This document shows positions 8,462-18,826 of a stretch of DNA of 59,463 bases, piece by piece. How positions within the stretch are numbered: the first letter of the stretch is position 1; each line of letters begins with the position of its first letter. The stretch comes from CAADGL01 sp964643885 (GTDB taxonomy: Bacteria > Planctomycetota > Phycisphaerae > UBA1845 > Fen-1342): contig CAZXUI010000021.1 in assembly GCA_964643885.1 (NCBI GenBank), forward strand, positions 1 to 59,463. The letters run 5' to 3'. The notes beneath the pieces were generated by a model. The model did no database searches. It worked only from the letters and a program-made list of their open reading frames with translations, and was not told the DNA's origin. The position numbers and the translations under genes are program-made.

Positions 8462-10435
8462 ATGCGTCCCTCACTCACGGGTTGGATCGTCATCGGGCTT
8501 GCCGGCCTCGTCTCGACCGTTCCCGCGGGAGCACAGCAGAGCGGCGGCGCGGATGCGCTTGCGGAAGGCACTGCGGTCATCGCCCCGTCGCGGCTGCTGG
8601 CGGGCGTGCGGCTCTATTCGCAGGAAACCATCGACGCACTGGTGGAGCTCGCGGCACACGAGGCGGTGGTCGAGACGCTCGCGGGCGATCCGCGGCTCGT
8701 GAGTCAGCCGGAGAAACTGGGCGAGAAGCTTCCGGCCGATCTGCTGGCGGCGCTACAGAGGCTTTCGGAGCGGCCGGAGGTCGTGGCGGTTGCGGTCGCG
8801 TACCCGGAGGAGCTTGCGGCGCTGCGGCATTATGTGACGACTCTGCCGGTCGGCGTTCCGGCGCGGATGGAACAGCTTCGCGACGGCTATCAGCACGAGG
8901 CGATCGTTGCGGCGCGGGCGTGGCAGATAGCTCTGGCCAACGACCCGGTCGCGTTCGGCGAATATCGGGCGCTGCTGACGCGCTTCTGCCAGGAGCAGCG
9001 AGCGGTCTATACGCACTTTCCGTGCGTGCAGGTGATGGACCTGGATTACTACTACGCGGCGGTTCCGGACGAGGCGATCGCGGAGTACATCATCGGCGCG
9101 AGCGATTCGCCGGCGCTGGAGCGGCTGCTGCGGCGCTACTGGAGCGAGCACGGGCTGGTCGAGCAGGATGAGCGGCTGCTGAAGCGCGAGCCGCCGCCGG
9201 CGGTGGAAACGCGCGGGGCGACGATCGTGGCGGAGCTGCCGGCCGAGGCGCGGGCGAAGATGTATCGCCCGCTGGAGCAGCCGGACCCGGCGTCGCTGGG
9301 GCTGATGCCGGTGATGATTCAGCCGCTGGCGGACCGCCCGGCGGAGGCGGCTCGGGCGCTGGCGATGTCGGAGCACGCGCGTTTGTGGGCTTCGGCCCGG
9401 CGCGACGTGTCGCCCGAGCAGACGGAGCAGGCGGTCGCGGCGACGGGTGACGATCAGGCCATCGTCGTGCCGAGCACTCAGGGCGAGGTGTACGTGCCTG
9501 ACTTCGATTCGAGCGATCGGTATGTCACGCCGTTGTACAACACGTACTCGAGCTACTCGACGTTGCCGGCCGGCGGGTTCTGGTACGGCGGGCTGGCGGC
9601 GTCGACATCGTGCGGCTGCGGTCTGAGCACCTGCGTGACGTGCGGCGGCGGTTCGAGCTCCGTCTACTTCTCCGGGCGGCCGATCTGGCGCTACGGTCCT
9701 CGGGCCTGTACGGACCTATTCTTCTACTACTCGCACTCGCGCGGCCTGCGCTGCGAGCAGGGCTACTGGACGAATTACGGCTATCCGTACCCGGGCGGGC
9801 CGTGCGACTCGGTGTTGCGCTTCAACGATCACCGCGACGCGGGCCGCCGGCGCGGTCCGGTCGCTGCGACGCCGCTGGGCCGGCCGCGGCTGCCGGCGCG
9901 GATTACGGCGCAGGTGGGCGCCGGGGCGACCGGCATCGGTGCGATTCGACACTATCCGTCGGCGGTGGACCAGGTCGGTCTGGGAGGCTATCGCCCGCCG
10001 GCCGTTCGTAGCCAGGTGAATCCGCCCTCGATCCGGCGTCAGAACGCGCTGCGGCCGCCCGGCCGCTCGGAGATCCGCGGGCCGAGCTCGAACTGGTTCC
10101 GCCGCGACGTGCGCTCGTCGAACACCGGCCGCACGAGCGGGATCGACGCGCGCCAGCCGAGCCGCATCGGTGCGCGCCAGCCCGTCCGCATCGATTCTCG
10201 CGGGTCGAATCGCATTACCGTGCGGCGATCTTCCACGCCGATCAATCGCACGCCGCGGATCGGTCCGACGCGCAGCTCGCCGAGTCATCGCACGCCGCGG
10301 ATCGGTCCGACGCGCAGCTCGCCGGGCAATCGTGGCGGTGCGATCCGTTCCGGCGGGAACACGCCGATTCGCCGCTCGGCGGCGCCGGCTCGTCCGACCA
10401 GGACCAGCTCGACACGCGTCGTGCGGCCACGCTGA
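8462..10435 (+). CDS. Secreted protein of unknown function with Arg/Ser-rich basic tail
   Basis: I do not recognise this 657-residue protein as a known family. It starts with a clear signal peptide (WIVIGLAGLVSTVPAGAQQ). Residues 40-300 are an acidic, mostly helical region. It is followed by an aromatic, Cys-containing middle part (CGCGLSTCVTCGGG; many Tyr residues). From about 460 on it is a basic tail rich in Arg, Ser, Pro and Ile with duplicated segments (RTPRIGPTRSSP twice, at 10248-10331). The tail might bind polyanions such as nucleic acid or acidic glycans; this is inference. GGAGG precedes the ATG. It is divergent from the macro-domain unit. Confidence 0.7.
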   Translation: MRPSLTGWIVIGLAGLVSTVPAGAQQSGGADALAEGTAVIAPSRLLAGVRLYSQETIDALVELAAHEAVVETLAGDPRLVSQPEKLGEKLPADLLAALQRLSERPEVVAVAVAYPEELAALRHYVTTLPVGVPARMEQLRDGYQHEAIVAARAWQIALANDPVAFGEYRALLTRFCQEQRAVYTHFPCVQVMDLDYYYAAVPDEAIAEYIIGASDSPALERLLRRYWSEHGLVEQDERLLKREPPPAVETRGATIVAELPAEARAKMYRPLEQPDPASLGLMPVMIQPLADRPAEAARALAMSEHARLWASARRDVSPEQTEQAVAATGDDQAIVVPSTQGEVYVPDFDSSDRYVTPLYNTYSSYSTLPAGGFWYGGLAASTSCGCGLSTCVTCGGGSSSVYFSGRPIWRYGPRACTDLFFYYSHSRGLRCEQGYWTNYGYPYPGGPCDSVLRFNDHRDAGRRRGPVAATPLGRPRLPARITAQVGAGATGIGAIRHYPSAVDQVGLGGYRPPAVRSQVNPPSIRRQNALRPPGRSEIRGPSSNWFRRDVRSSNTGRTSGIDARQPSRIGARQPVRIDSRGSNRITVRRSSTPINRTPRIGPTRSSPSHRTPRIGPTRSSPGNRGGAIRSGGNTPIRRSAAPARPTRTSSTRVVRPR

Positions 10436-10741
10436 TCGAAGGCGCTCGGCCGCCCGGCCGAGTTGCTCTCTTCCGGTCCTACTCCTTCGCCGCGCCCGAA
10501 CCGTGCCGGGCCGCGTAACGTATGCGCTTGAAATGCCGGCCGGCTGGCCGGTTCGGCCGCTGGGAGCTGCCGGTGCGGTGCGATCCCTGCGTATGGAGGC
10601 GCGGGTGCGCGGCCGATAGAATGTCAGCCCGGCGCGGGCGAATCCGTTCCGATAAACTCTTCACTCGCGTGGGCGAATCGAAAGCGGTTCATCCGGGAGC
10701 GCTCTCGGACGAGACCCCTTGAGCATCACGAGCGCTCGAAC
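10436..10741. other. 306-base gap before the polysaccharide locus
   Basis: No gene is seen. It contains a small inverted repeat (CCGGCC-GGCT-GGCCGG) and TAGAAT at 10617-10622 without a good -35 box. The promoter of the downstream locus probably lies here but I cannot place it. Confidence 0.5.
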
Positions 10742-11833
<1,092 letters not shown>

Positions 11834-11843
11834 AGGCGCGGGC

Positions 11844-13061
11844 GTGGTGCGGGCGCGGCGCGCGTGGGCGGCCGGTCGGTGTTGGCGGGCGGAGAGTCTC
11901 GAGCGAGGTCGCGGATTGCCGCACATCGGTCACGCGCTGACGGGGCTGGGCATCGGCCTGGCGGCCTCCGGCGAGCCGCGCTCGCGGACGCTTCAGGGCT
12001 GCTGGCTGGGGCTGTGCCTGACGCTTTCCTGCTGGCAGGATGCGGCGGAGTGGTTCGGGCGGCTGTTCGGCGTGCGCGTGTGGCACAGCGGGCCGGCGGG
12101 TCTGCCGGTGTCGCTCGTCGTGATCGGTGCGGTGGCGTGGTGGCTGCGGCGGCGGCTGCGCGAGCCGCTGGTGGTGATTGTGGCGGCAGGGGCGGCCGTG
12201 GTGTCGCACGGGCTGCTCGACATGGCCGACGGGGGCATTCCGCTGTGGTGGCCGTTCTGGCGAAGCAACGTCGGTGCCGAGCTGCTGCGGCTGGAGCGGT
12301 GGGAGGGCAGCGCTCGCTACCTGACGGAATTGCGGCTGTTTGCTCCGCTGGTTGCGGCGGGCTTCGTGGTCGGGGCGTGGCGGCTGGGCGTGGGTGCGTG
12401 GGCGCTGGCGGCGGGGCTCGCGGCGACTGCGGCGACGATCGTGCTGGCGGTGGTGTCTGCGGAATGGGCGGCGTGGGGAAGCGTGACGGCGCTTCTCGTT
12501 TGTGCGCTGGTCTGGGCGACGGCCTCGCGGCGCGGCTGGCGGCCGGCGGGGTGGTGGATGCAGCTCGCGGTCGCGTCTCCGGTGGTCGTTTTCGGCGCGG
12601 CGCTGGTGTATGGCCGGCATGAGATGGCGGTGGCGGAGGAGTATCGTGCGGCGGGGCGGTACGATGCGGCGATGCGACACTTTGAGCGGGCGCGGCGCGT
12701 TGCGCCGCTCGGATCGGGCGTCGCGCCGGACTATTACATCGGTCTGTGCATGCAGCTCATGGGGCGGGAGCGGGCGGCGCGGGATTATTTCGAGGCGCTG
12801 TTGGCGAGGATGCCCGGGGAGGAGCTGCTGCAATACGGGTACGCACACGTGCTCGTCACTGCGACGGCGGAAGACGTGCGCGACCCGGAGAGCGGCGTGA
12901 TCATCGCCCGTGAGCTGGCCCGCAGCGCTCGCGAGCCGCGCATCCGCGGCTATGCGGAGCGGCTGCTGGCAAGGGTCGCCGCGCCGGCCGCCGCGGGCAC
13001 GCGGCAAGCGACGGCCGCATCTCAACCGAACTCGGCCAGCGGACAGGACCCGTCGCCGTGA
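11844..13061 (+). CDS. YdjM-like membrane protein with C-terminal TPR-like region
   Basis: This is a predicted integral membrane protein of up to 405 residues. The N-terminal half has several hydrophobic helices and motifs of the YdjM/DUF457 group of putative membrane metal-dependent hydrolases (PHIGHALTG near residue 26; SHGLLDM and PLWWPFWRS about 120-140). The C-terminal third (AEEYRAAGRYDAAMRHFERARRV, DYYIGLCMQLMGRERAARDYF) looks like TPR helices. The frame opens with GTG 11844, but TTG 11916 preceded by GAGG seven bases upstream would start right at the conserved motif and may be the real start. Its stop overlaps the next start by four bases (GTGA). Its role in the locus is unknown. Confidence 0.7.
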   Translation: MVRARRAWAAGRCWRAESLERGRGLPHIGHALTGLGIGLAASGEPRSRTLQGCWLGLCLTLSCWQDAAEWFGRLFGVRVWHSGPAGLPVSLVVIGAVAWWLRRRLREPLVVIVAAGAAVVSHGLLDMADGGIPLWWPFWRSNVGAELLRLERWEGSARYLTELRLFAPLVAAGFVVGAWRLGVGAWALAAGLAATAATIVLAVVSAEWAAWGSVTALLVCALVWATASRRGWRPAGWWMQLAVASPVVVFGAALVYGRHEMAVAEEYRAAGRYDAAMRHFERARRVAPLGSGVAPDYYIGLCMQLMGRERAARDYFEALLARMPGEELLQYGYAHVLVTATAEDVRDPESGVIIARELARSAREPRIRGYAERLLARVAAPAAAGTRQATAASQPNSASGQDPSP

Positions 13062-14704
13062 GCCAGTCGCCACCGGATCAGGATCTGCCGACCGGCTCGC
13101 CAGCGGCGGAAGGTGCGGCGGCGCGGCCGGCCATCAGCCGCCGCCGCGCGACGGTCGTGAACCTGATCTATCAGACCAGTTCGACCGGGCTGATGCTGGT
13201 GCGCGGCTTTCTGCTCGTGCCGCTCTATCTGTACTACCTCGATCTGGAGCTTTACGGGGCGTGGCTGGCGACGGGCAACGTGCTCACGCTGATCATGATC
13301 AGCGAGGGTGGGGCGACGCACGCGATCCGGCAGGAGACGGCGCACGCCCTGGGCCGGGCGGACTACGAGAGTCTCGGGCGAACGATCGGCGCGGGCTTCA
13401 TCGTGCTGCATCTGTTGACGCTGGTGGCCGGTGCGATCGGTCTGGGGCTGACGTTCTGGATCGGCGCGCTGATGGGGTTGTCGGGTGCGGCCGGCCGCGA
13501 GCTGACGATCGCGTTCAGCGTCGCCGTCGTGGCCACGGTGCTTTCGCTGTCGGCCGGGGCGCCGACGGCGGTGCAGCAGGGCCTTCAGCGGCACGGTCTG
13601 GTGGGAACGATCGGGTTGTCGGCCGAGGCGCTCAGCGTCGCGTCGACGGCGCTGCTGCTGGTGCTCGGCTGGGGTGTGCTGTCGATCGCGGCAGGGATGG
13701 TCGTGCGCGAGGTGGTGCGGCAGGCGGCGCTGTGGCCGCTGGTGCTGTGGACTGTGCGGGGGCTCGGGGTGCGGATCGCGGTCAGCGGCGAGCGCATCCG
13801 GTCGATATTCCGGCTGGTCGCGTGGACGTTTACGAGCTTCTCGGCCGAAGTGATGATGAAGAACATCGATGCGCTGGCGGTGTCGCGGTTTCTGGGCAAC
13901 GAGCTGGTTCCGGTGGCGATTCTGACGCTGCGGGCGTGGGATACGCTCGGCATGCTGCTGACGCGGCTGGCGTTCTCGTTTCAGCCGGGTCTGGCGCACC
14001 TGCACGGCAGCGGCGATTCGCCGCGCTTTCGGGCGGTCGCGAGCCGGCTGCTGCGCGTGGCCGCGGTGGCGATCGGCGTCAGCGGGGCGGTAGTCCTTGC
14101 ATGCAACGGTCCGTTCGTGCGATTGTGGGCCGGTGAGCATATCTTCGCGGGGCATCCGTACAACATCTCGGTCGGTGCGGCGATGGCGGTCTGGGCGTTC
14201 GTGGCGAGCCTGTCGCAGATCGTGCTGGCTACGGGCAATGTCCGCGGCGCGTCGCTCTGCACGCTGATCCCCATGGTCGCCCGCACGGTGCTGCTGTTGA
14301 GTGCGTTCTCGGCGGCCGTGCTGCTGGGGATTCCGAAGCCGGCGACGCTGCTGGCCATTCCGCTCAGCACGCTTCTGGCTTGCACCCTCGTCGGCGGGCC
14401 GTACCTGGTGCGGCAGTGGCGCAAGACGCTCCAGTATGAGCCTGGAGCGGCGGGGCGCGAGCTGGTCGAGCTCGGCCGGCCGCTGCTGGTCGGGGCGGCA
14501 TGCGGCCTTGCCTGGGCGTGGCTCGTCGCGCCGCAGACGTGGACCGGGCTCGTGGCTGGCGCGGGCGGTGTGCTCGTGGTAGGATGCGGCGCGATGTGGC
14601 TGCTCGATCCGAACGCGCGGGCGGAGGCGCGTGCGGCGGGTCGCTCGCTAAGCGGGCGATTCCGTCGCCGCGCGGCCGAGGCCGCGGACGCCGCGGGTAG
14701 CTGA
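13058..14704 (+). CDS. Wzx-like polysaccharide flippase (MOP superfamily)
   Basis: This 548-residue protein has about 12-14 hydrophobic segments and is predicted to flip lipid-linked oligosaccharide across the inner membrane. After a polar N-terminus come features of the oligosaccharide flippase group: the first helix VNLIYQTSSTGLMLVRGFLLVPLYL, YLDLELYGAWLA, ISEGGATHAIRQE and the mid-protein FLGNELVP. The C-terminal tail is basic and probably cytoplasmic. GTG 13058 overlaps the previous stop, so the two proteins are translationally coupled. It works together with the glycosyltransferases and the Wzy-like protein at 16035. Confidence 0.85.
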   Translation: MSQSPPDQDLPTGSPAAEGAAARPAISRRRATVVNLIYQTSSTGLMLVRGFLLVPLYLYYLDLELYGAWLATGNVLTLIMISEGGATHAIRQETAHALGRADYESLGRTIGAGFIVLHLLTLVAGAIGLGLTFWIGALMGLSGAAGRELTIAFSVAVVATVLSLSAGAPTAVQQGLQRHGLVGTIGLSAEALSVASTALLLVLGWGVLSIAAGMVVREVVRQAALWPLVLWTVRGLGVRIAVSGERIRSIFRLVAWTFTSFSAEVMMKNIDALAVSRFLGNELVPVAILTLRAWDTLGMLLTRLAFSFQPGLAHLHGSGDSPRFRAVASRLLRVAAVAIGVSGAVVLACNGPFVRLWAGEHIFAGHPYNISVGAAMAVWAFVASLSQIVLATGNVRGASLCTLIPMVARTVLLLSAFSAAVLLGIPKPATLLAIPLSTLLACTLVGGPYLVRQWRKTLQYEPGAAGRELVELGRPLLVGAACGLAWAWLVAPQTWTGLVAGAGGVLVVGCGAMWLLDPNARAEARAAGRSLSGRFRRRAAEAADAAGS

Positions 14705-14805
14705 TGGCGGGCTGGCGGTGTAGATGTGTGCTCAAGTGGTGTCCGGGAGCGGTTTCGGTGACGGGCGTGTGTGGACGGGAGAAGGTAGCGCGTGCGGAAG
14801 GGGGT

Positions 14806-14824
14806 CACAGGCTGGCAGCCTGTG
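14806..14824 (+). repeat. Hairpin CACAGGCT-GGC-AGCCTGTG
   Basis: A perfect 8-bp stem with a three-base loop in the 226-base gap between the flippase and the next glycosyltransferase, followed by CCACAGACCGG. It belongs to the intergenic hairpin set. The rest of the gap shows nothing else. Confidence 0.8.
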
Positions 14825-14930
14825 CCACAGACCGGAACGGGCATCGCGTAGGGTGCCGATAATAGAAAAGTCGCACAGGGCGATGCGCCGGCCGGGCGGT
14901 CGTGACGACCGGGCGCGACTGGATGGATGG

Positions 14931-16031
14931 ATGACGGATCGCTGGCGAATCCTGTACGCGGCACAAGTCTGTCCCGGCAGCACGGCCGTGCAGCGGTCGC
15001 ATGCGCTGGAGGAGCTTGGGCACTCGATCACGATGTTCGACACGTACCGCTTTCACGGGCGCGGGTCGCGGCTTATGCGGTCGATTGTCTACCGGCTGTC
15101 GTGGGGGCCGCCGGTGTGGGAGTTGAACCGCGAGCTGGTGGCGGCGGCGCGGGGCGGGTCGTTCGACTGCGTGTGGATCGACAAGGGGGTGTGGATCTAT
15201 CCGCAGACGGTGCGGGCGCTGCGGGAGCTGACGGGCGGGTTGCTGGTGCACTACACGCCGGATCCGGCGATGACGTATCTGTATACGCGGCATTTCGCGG
15301 GGAGCCTGCCGCTGTATGACGTGGCGGTGACGACCAAGTCATACGAGGTCGAGCTGTATCGGCAGCGCGGCGCGCGGCAGGTGGTCTTCATTCAGCAGGG
15401 CTTCGATCCGCGCATCTTCCGGCCTTACGAGCTGAGCGAGGAGGAGCGGCACGAGCTGGGAAGCGACGTGTGCTTCGTGGGGCGGTGCGAGCGGCATTAC
15501 CGCGAGTGCATCCGGGCGGCGCTGGATGTGACCGACCGGATCGCCGTGTGGGGTCCGTGGGAGCGGCATGCGCCGCGGATCGATTGGCTGCGGCCGCTGT
15601 GGCGCGGGTCGGGGATCTACGGCGAGAACTACGGCAAGGCGATGTCGGCGGCGAAGATTGGGCTGGGGCTGCTGAGCCGCTTCGCGCAGGATGTTTCGAC
15701 GACGCGGACGTACGAGATTCCGGCGTGCGGGACGATGCTGCTGGCGGAGCGTACGGACGAGCACCGGAGCCTGTTCGAGGAGGACCGCGAGGCGGTCTAC
15801 TTCGGCTCGCACGACGAGCTGCGCGACAAGTTGAGATACTATCTGAAGCACGACGCCGAGCGCGAGCGGATCGCGGCGGCGGGGCGGCGGCGATGTGTCG
15901 AGGGCCGCTATACGTACGCGGATCGCTTCCGCGAGATGTTTGCACAGTTCGAGGCGCTGGGGCTGCGGCGCGGGCCGGGCGAGGGGCGGCCGGCGGATGA
16001 CGCCCGCATCGGTGCCGCAGCGCGGACGTGA
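14931..16031 (+). CDS. CgeB-like glycosyltransferase
   Basis: This 366-residue protein resembles the CgeB/YkvP family of putative GT-B glycosyltransferases. It has an N-terminal Rossmann-like part (RILYAAQVCPGSTAVQR, DCVWIDKGVWIYP), the middle motif FIQQGFDPRIFRP, CFVGRCERHY, and the C-terminal donor domain (GLLSRFAQDVSTTRTYEIPACGTMLLAE, EAVYFGSHDEL). ATG 14931 begins the conserved part; the 69 codons upstream in frame read through repeat-containing DNA and were excluded. It probably adds one sugar of the repeat unit; donor and acceptor are unknown. The next gene begins three bases after its stop. Confidence 0.8.
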   Translation: MTDRWRILYAAQVCPGSTAVQRSHALEELGHSITMFDTYRFHGRGSRLMRSIVYRLSWGPPVWELNRELVAAARGGSFDCVWIDKGVWIYPQTVRALRELTGGLLVHYTPDPAMTYLYTRHFAGSLPLYDVAVTTKSYEVELYRQRGARQVVFIQQGFDPRIFRPYELSEEERHELGSDVCFVGRCERHYRECIRAALDVTDRIAVWGPWERHAPRIDWLRPLWRGSGIYGENYGKAMSAAKIGLGLLSRFAQDVSTTRTYEIPACGTMLLAERTDEHRSLFEEDREAVYFGSHDELRDKLRYYLKHDAERERIAAAGRRRCVEGRYTYADRFREMFAQFEALGLRRGPGEGRPADDARIGAAART

Positions 16032-16034
16032 GTC

Positions 16035-17492
16035 ATGGATACGCAGCTTTTCATTGGAGCACTGGCACTGCCGATGACGACCGCGGGGATTCTCTACTTC
16101 CTGTGGTCGCTGTTGAACCCGCGGCGCACGTCGTTTCTGGGCCTGGCGCTGTGGATGTTCAGCATGCAGTTCACGCTGGGCCTGGTGCTGGGGATGGTGG
16201 GGCTCCAGCCGCCGATCTACGCGACGGGCGATGCGGTGATGCTGGCGATGGGGGCGATCTACGTCTTCTGGGCGGGCGTCGTGGTGACGGCCGTGCTTTG
16301 GCCGTCGGGGCTCGCCCCGGTCGCGTTTCCGGTGGGCAGCGGCTTCCACGTTCACCGCGGCGTGTTCGCGAATCTGTCGGCGGCGGCGCACAAGACATCG
16401 GTGGGCTGGATCGTGGTTTTCTACGGGGCGGTCAAGGCGGTTCAGATCGCGGTGATCGTCAAGTACGGGCTGGGCCTGTCGGGTCAGTGGAGCAATGAGG
16501 TCGTCGCGTCGCTGCCCTACTGGATGCTGGTGATCTGGCGGCTGGCCGACGTATCGGCCCTGGCGGTGCCCTATCTGTGCATCGCCCACACGCAGGGCAA
16601 GCTGCTCAAGTCCCCGATTCTGACCGCGATCGTGGTGCTGGAGCTGGGCTACAGCTTCACCCAGGGGCGGCGCACGTTCTTCCTGGTGGGCGTGCTGATT
16701 CTGTATGCGCTGCTGATGCGGCGCGGCCGGCTGCAAGTGAAGCATGCCGTGATGCTGGCGGTGGGGGCGCTCTTCCTGTGGTCGTTCATCTTCCCGTACT
16801 TTCTGGCGATGCGGCGCGAGTGGCAGGCCCGTCCGGAGGCGGGGCTCGTCGCCTGGGCGCAGGCGGCGCTTCAATCGGTGGAGGAGGGCCGCATCCAGCA
16901 CGACACGCAGCAGAACGTCACCGAGCGGCTGAACGCGATGGTGTTCAATTTCACCGTCGCGGAGGCGATGATCAGCGGCGTCAGCCCGCTCAACGGGCAG
17001 TTTCTGACGAGCAGCGTGCTGGCGAATATCCCGCGCATCCTGCGCGGCGGCGAGCAGCGCGTCATGAACGGCGACGAGCTGATCAACGTGCAGTTCGGCT
17101 TCCGCCAGGACATCGACCAGTTCAGCAACCTGCCCGTGTTCGCACTGGCCGACGGTGGCCTGCCGATGTGCTTTCTCTACGGGGTGATCTTCGCCGCGGG
17201 CGTTCGAATCATCGAGCTGGTGCTGTGCTACCTGCTGCGAACGAACGTGCTCGGAGCCTACGCCGCGGCCGCGATCGCCTTCGCATTCACGCTTCAGATG
17301 GAGTTCACGTTGACCGACTTCGTCGGGGCGCTGCGCTCCGTCGCCATCGTGCTCGTGCTGGCGAGCCTGACCAGCGGGATCATGCGTGCCCGGGCGGGCC
17401 CGCCGGTGCCGGGCGCGCCGGTGATGATCACCTCGCAGCAGGCGCGCTGGCTCGGGGCGGCTTCGCGCCGCCGGGTCCGCGTCGCGGGCTGA
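16035..17492 (+). CDS. Wzy-like polysaccharide polymerase (predicted)
   Basis: This 485-residue membrane protein has about ten to twelve hydrophobic helices and no soluble domain. Between helices in the second half is a long polar loop (about residues 255-355) with charged and Arg-rich stretches, the layout expected of O-antigen/capsule polymerases, which join lipid-linked repeat units on the outer face of the membrane. Sequence motifs of this group are weak, so the call rests on topology, length and position between glycosyltransferases and close to a flippase. The segment FTQGRRTFFLVG is typical of such proteins. Confidence 0.65.
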   Translation: MDTQLFIGALALPMTTAGILYFLWSLLNPRRTSFLGLALWMFSMQFTLGLVLGMVGLQPPIYATGDAVMLAMGAIYVFWAGVVVTAVLWPSGLAPVAFPVGSGFHVHRGVFANLSAAAHKTSVGWIVVFYGAVKAVQIAVIVKYGLGLSGQWSNEVVASLPYWMLVIWRLADVSALAVPYLCIAHTQGKLLKSPILTAIVVLELGYSFTQGRRTFFLVGVLILYALLMRRGRLQVKHAVMLAVGALFLWSFIFPYFLAMRREWQARPEAGLVAWAQAALQSVEEGRIQHDTQQNVTERLNAMVFNFTVAEAMISGVSPLNGQFLTSSVLANIPRILRGGEQRVMNGDELINVQFGFRQDIDQFSNLPVFALADGGLPMCFLYGVIFAAGVRIIELVLCYLLRTNVLGAYAAAAIAFAFTLQMEFTLTDFVGALRSVAIVLVLASLTSGIMRARAGPPVPGAPVMITSQQARWLGAASRRRVRVAG

Positions 17493-17590
17493 TTCATTGG
17501 CGGCGCCGGCGGGAGCACGCGGGCGCCGGCCCGCCGCGGCGCGACTGGCATTCACCATGGACTCGCAGCCGGGGAATACGGAGCCGGGAT

Positions 17591-18802
17591 TTGCGATACC
17601 TCGTCGCCGTGGACTATTGGTTCGATGACGTTCCGGGGGGTGCTGCGCGGGTGGCGATCGACGTCGCCCGGATCATGCGCGACCGCGGCCATGAGGTGGC
17701 CGTGCTCTGCCTCCGCGCCGGCAGCGGCCGCGACGCACCGCCCGTCAGCCGGCACGATGGCATGACCATCGTCCGCTACGACAAGCCCTCGCTGCCGGGA
17801 TGGCATCCGGGCACCATCGGCCGGAACCTGGCCGCCGCCGGGGACGCCGCGCGGCGCTGGCTGGGCGACGCAGCGTGGGACGTCGTGCACGTGCACACGC
17901 CGTTCACCGGGGCCGGGGTGATGCAGGCCTTCGGCGACGCCTCGCGCTACGTTGTCACGCTCCACTCGCCCACCGTGCTCGAACAGCAGATCAACTGGGG
18001 CGACCAGGGCTGGGTCGGAAAGCTCAAGCTCATGTTCGGACAGGGTGTGCTGCTGCGGCTCGAGCGTCGGATACTCGATACGGCCGGCGCGATCCACGTC
18101 CTGTCGCAGTTCACCAAGTCGCAGATCGAGCACTTCCACGGACCGAGCGAGAAGGTCACGGTCGTGCCCTACTGGGCCCGGCCGGATCTGGTCCGCGAGA
18201 TGTCTCGGGCGGAGGCGCGGCAGCGGCTGGGCTGGCCGGCGGACGCCAAGATTTTCTTCAGCGTGCGCCAGCTCCGCAGCCGCTACGGCCTGGATAACGC
18301 GATCGAGGCGGTGGCGCCGCTGGCGGCGGCGGGGCGATGCCGGCTGTACCTGGCCGGGGAAGGTCCGCTTCGGGGGACGCTCGAGTCGATGGCCGCGCGA
18401 TTGGGGGTGGCAGAGCGGGTCAGGCTTCTCGGGCGGGTGAGCGACGAGCAGTTGAAGCTGGCGTATCAGGCGGCGGACCTGTTCCTGGTGCCGACGCGGG
18501 CGCTGGAGTGCTTCGGTCTGATAATCCTGGAGGCGATGTCGTTCGGGTGTCCGGTGCTCAGTACGGACGCCGCGGCGATTCCGGAGATCATGCGGGGGAT
18601 TCTGCCGGAGTTCATCGCGCCGGCCGGGGATGTCGGGGCGCTGCGCGAGAAGATGGCCGCCTTCCTGGACGGCCGGCTGGTGCCTCCACCTGAAGACAAA
18701 CTGGTCGAATACGTGGCGACGAAATACGGCCCGTCGGAAACCTGTGAAAAACTCGCCGAACTGCTTGAGCAAGTCGGGACAGGATGTGCTACAATGTCCT
18801 AA
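17591..18802 (+). CDS. GT4-family glycosyltransferase
   Basis: A GT-B glycosyltransferase of 403 residues. The N-terminal domain opens with VDYWFDDVPGGAARVAIDVAR, the Gly-rich acceptor-domain loop. The C-terminal domain carries FFSVRQLRSRYGLDNAI, AGEGPLRGTLE, LLGRVSDEQL and the EX7E motif in ECFGLIILEAM. The likely start is TTG 17591 with GGAG eight bases upstream; no in-frame ATG exists near the conserved start. It should transfer a hexose-type sugar from a nucleotide donor to the lipid-linked repeat unit. It sits between the polymerase-like gene and an asparagine-synthetase-like gene. Confidence 0.85.
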   Translation: MRYLVAVDYWFDDVPGGAARVAIDVARIMRDRGHEVAVLCLRAGSGRDAPPVSRHDGMTIVRYDKPSLPGWHPGTIGRNLAAAGDAARRWLGDAAWDVVHVHTPFTGAGVMQAFGDASRYVVTLHSPTVLEQQINWGDQGWVGKLKLMFGQGVLLRLERRILDTAGAIHVLSQFTKSQIEHFHGPSEKVTVVPYWARPDLVREMSRAEARQRLGWPADAKIFFSVRQLRSRYGLDNAIEAVAPLAAAGRCRLYLAGEGPLRGTLESMAARLGVAERVRLLGRVSDEQLKLAYQAADLFLVPTRALECFGLIILEAMSFGCPVLSTDAAAIPEIMRGILPEFIAPAGDVGALREKMAAFLDGRLVPPPEDKLVEYVATKYGPSETCEKLAELLEQVGTGCATMS

Positions 18803-18826
18803 CAAGTTCAAGGCGAGCCAGGGAGT

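Noticed and set aside
14724..14930. N-terminal extension of the CgeB-like glycosyltransferase
   Set aside because: The extra 69 codons read through a hairpin repeat and have no similarity to the family, which begins at the chosen ATG.
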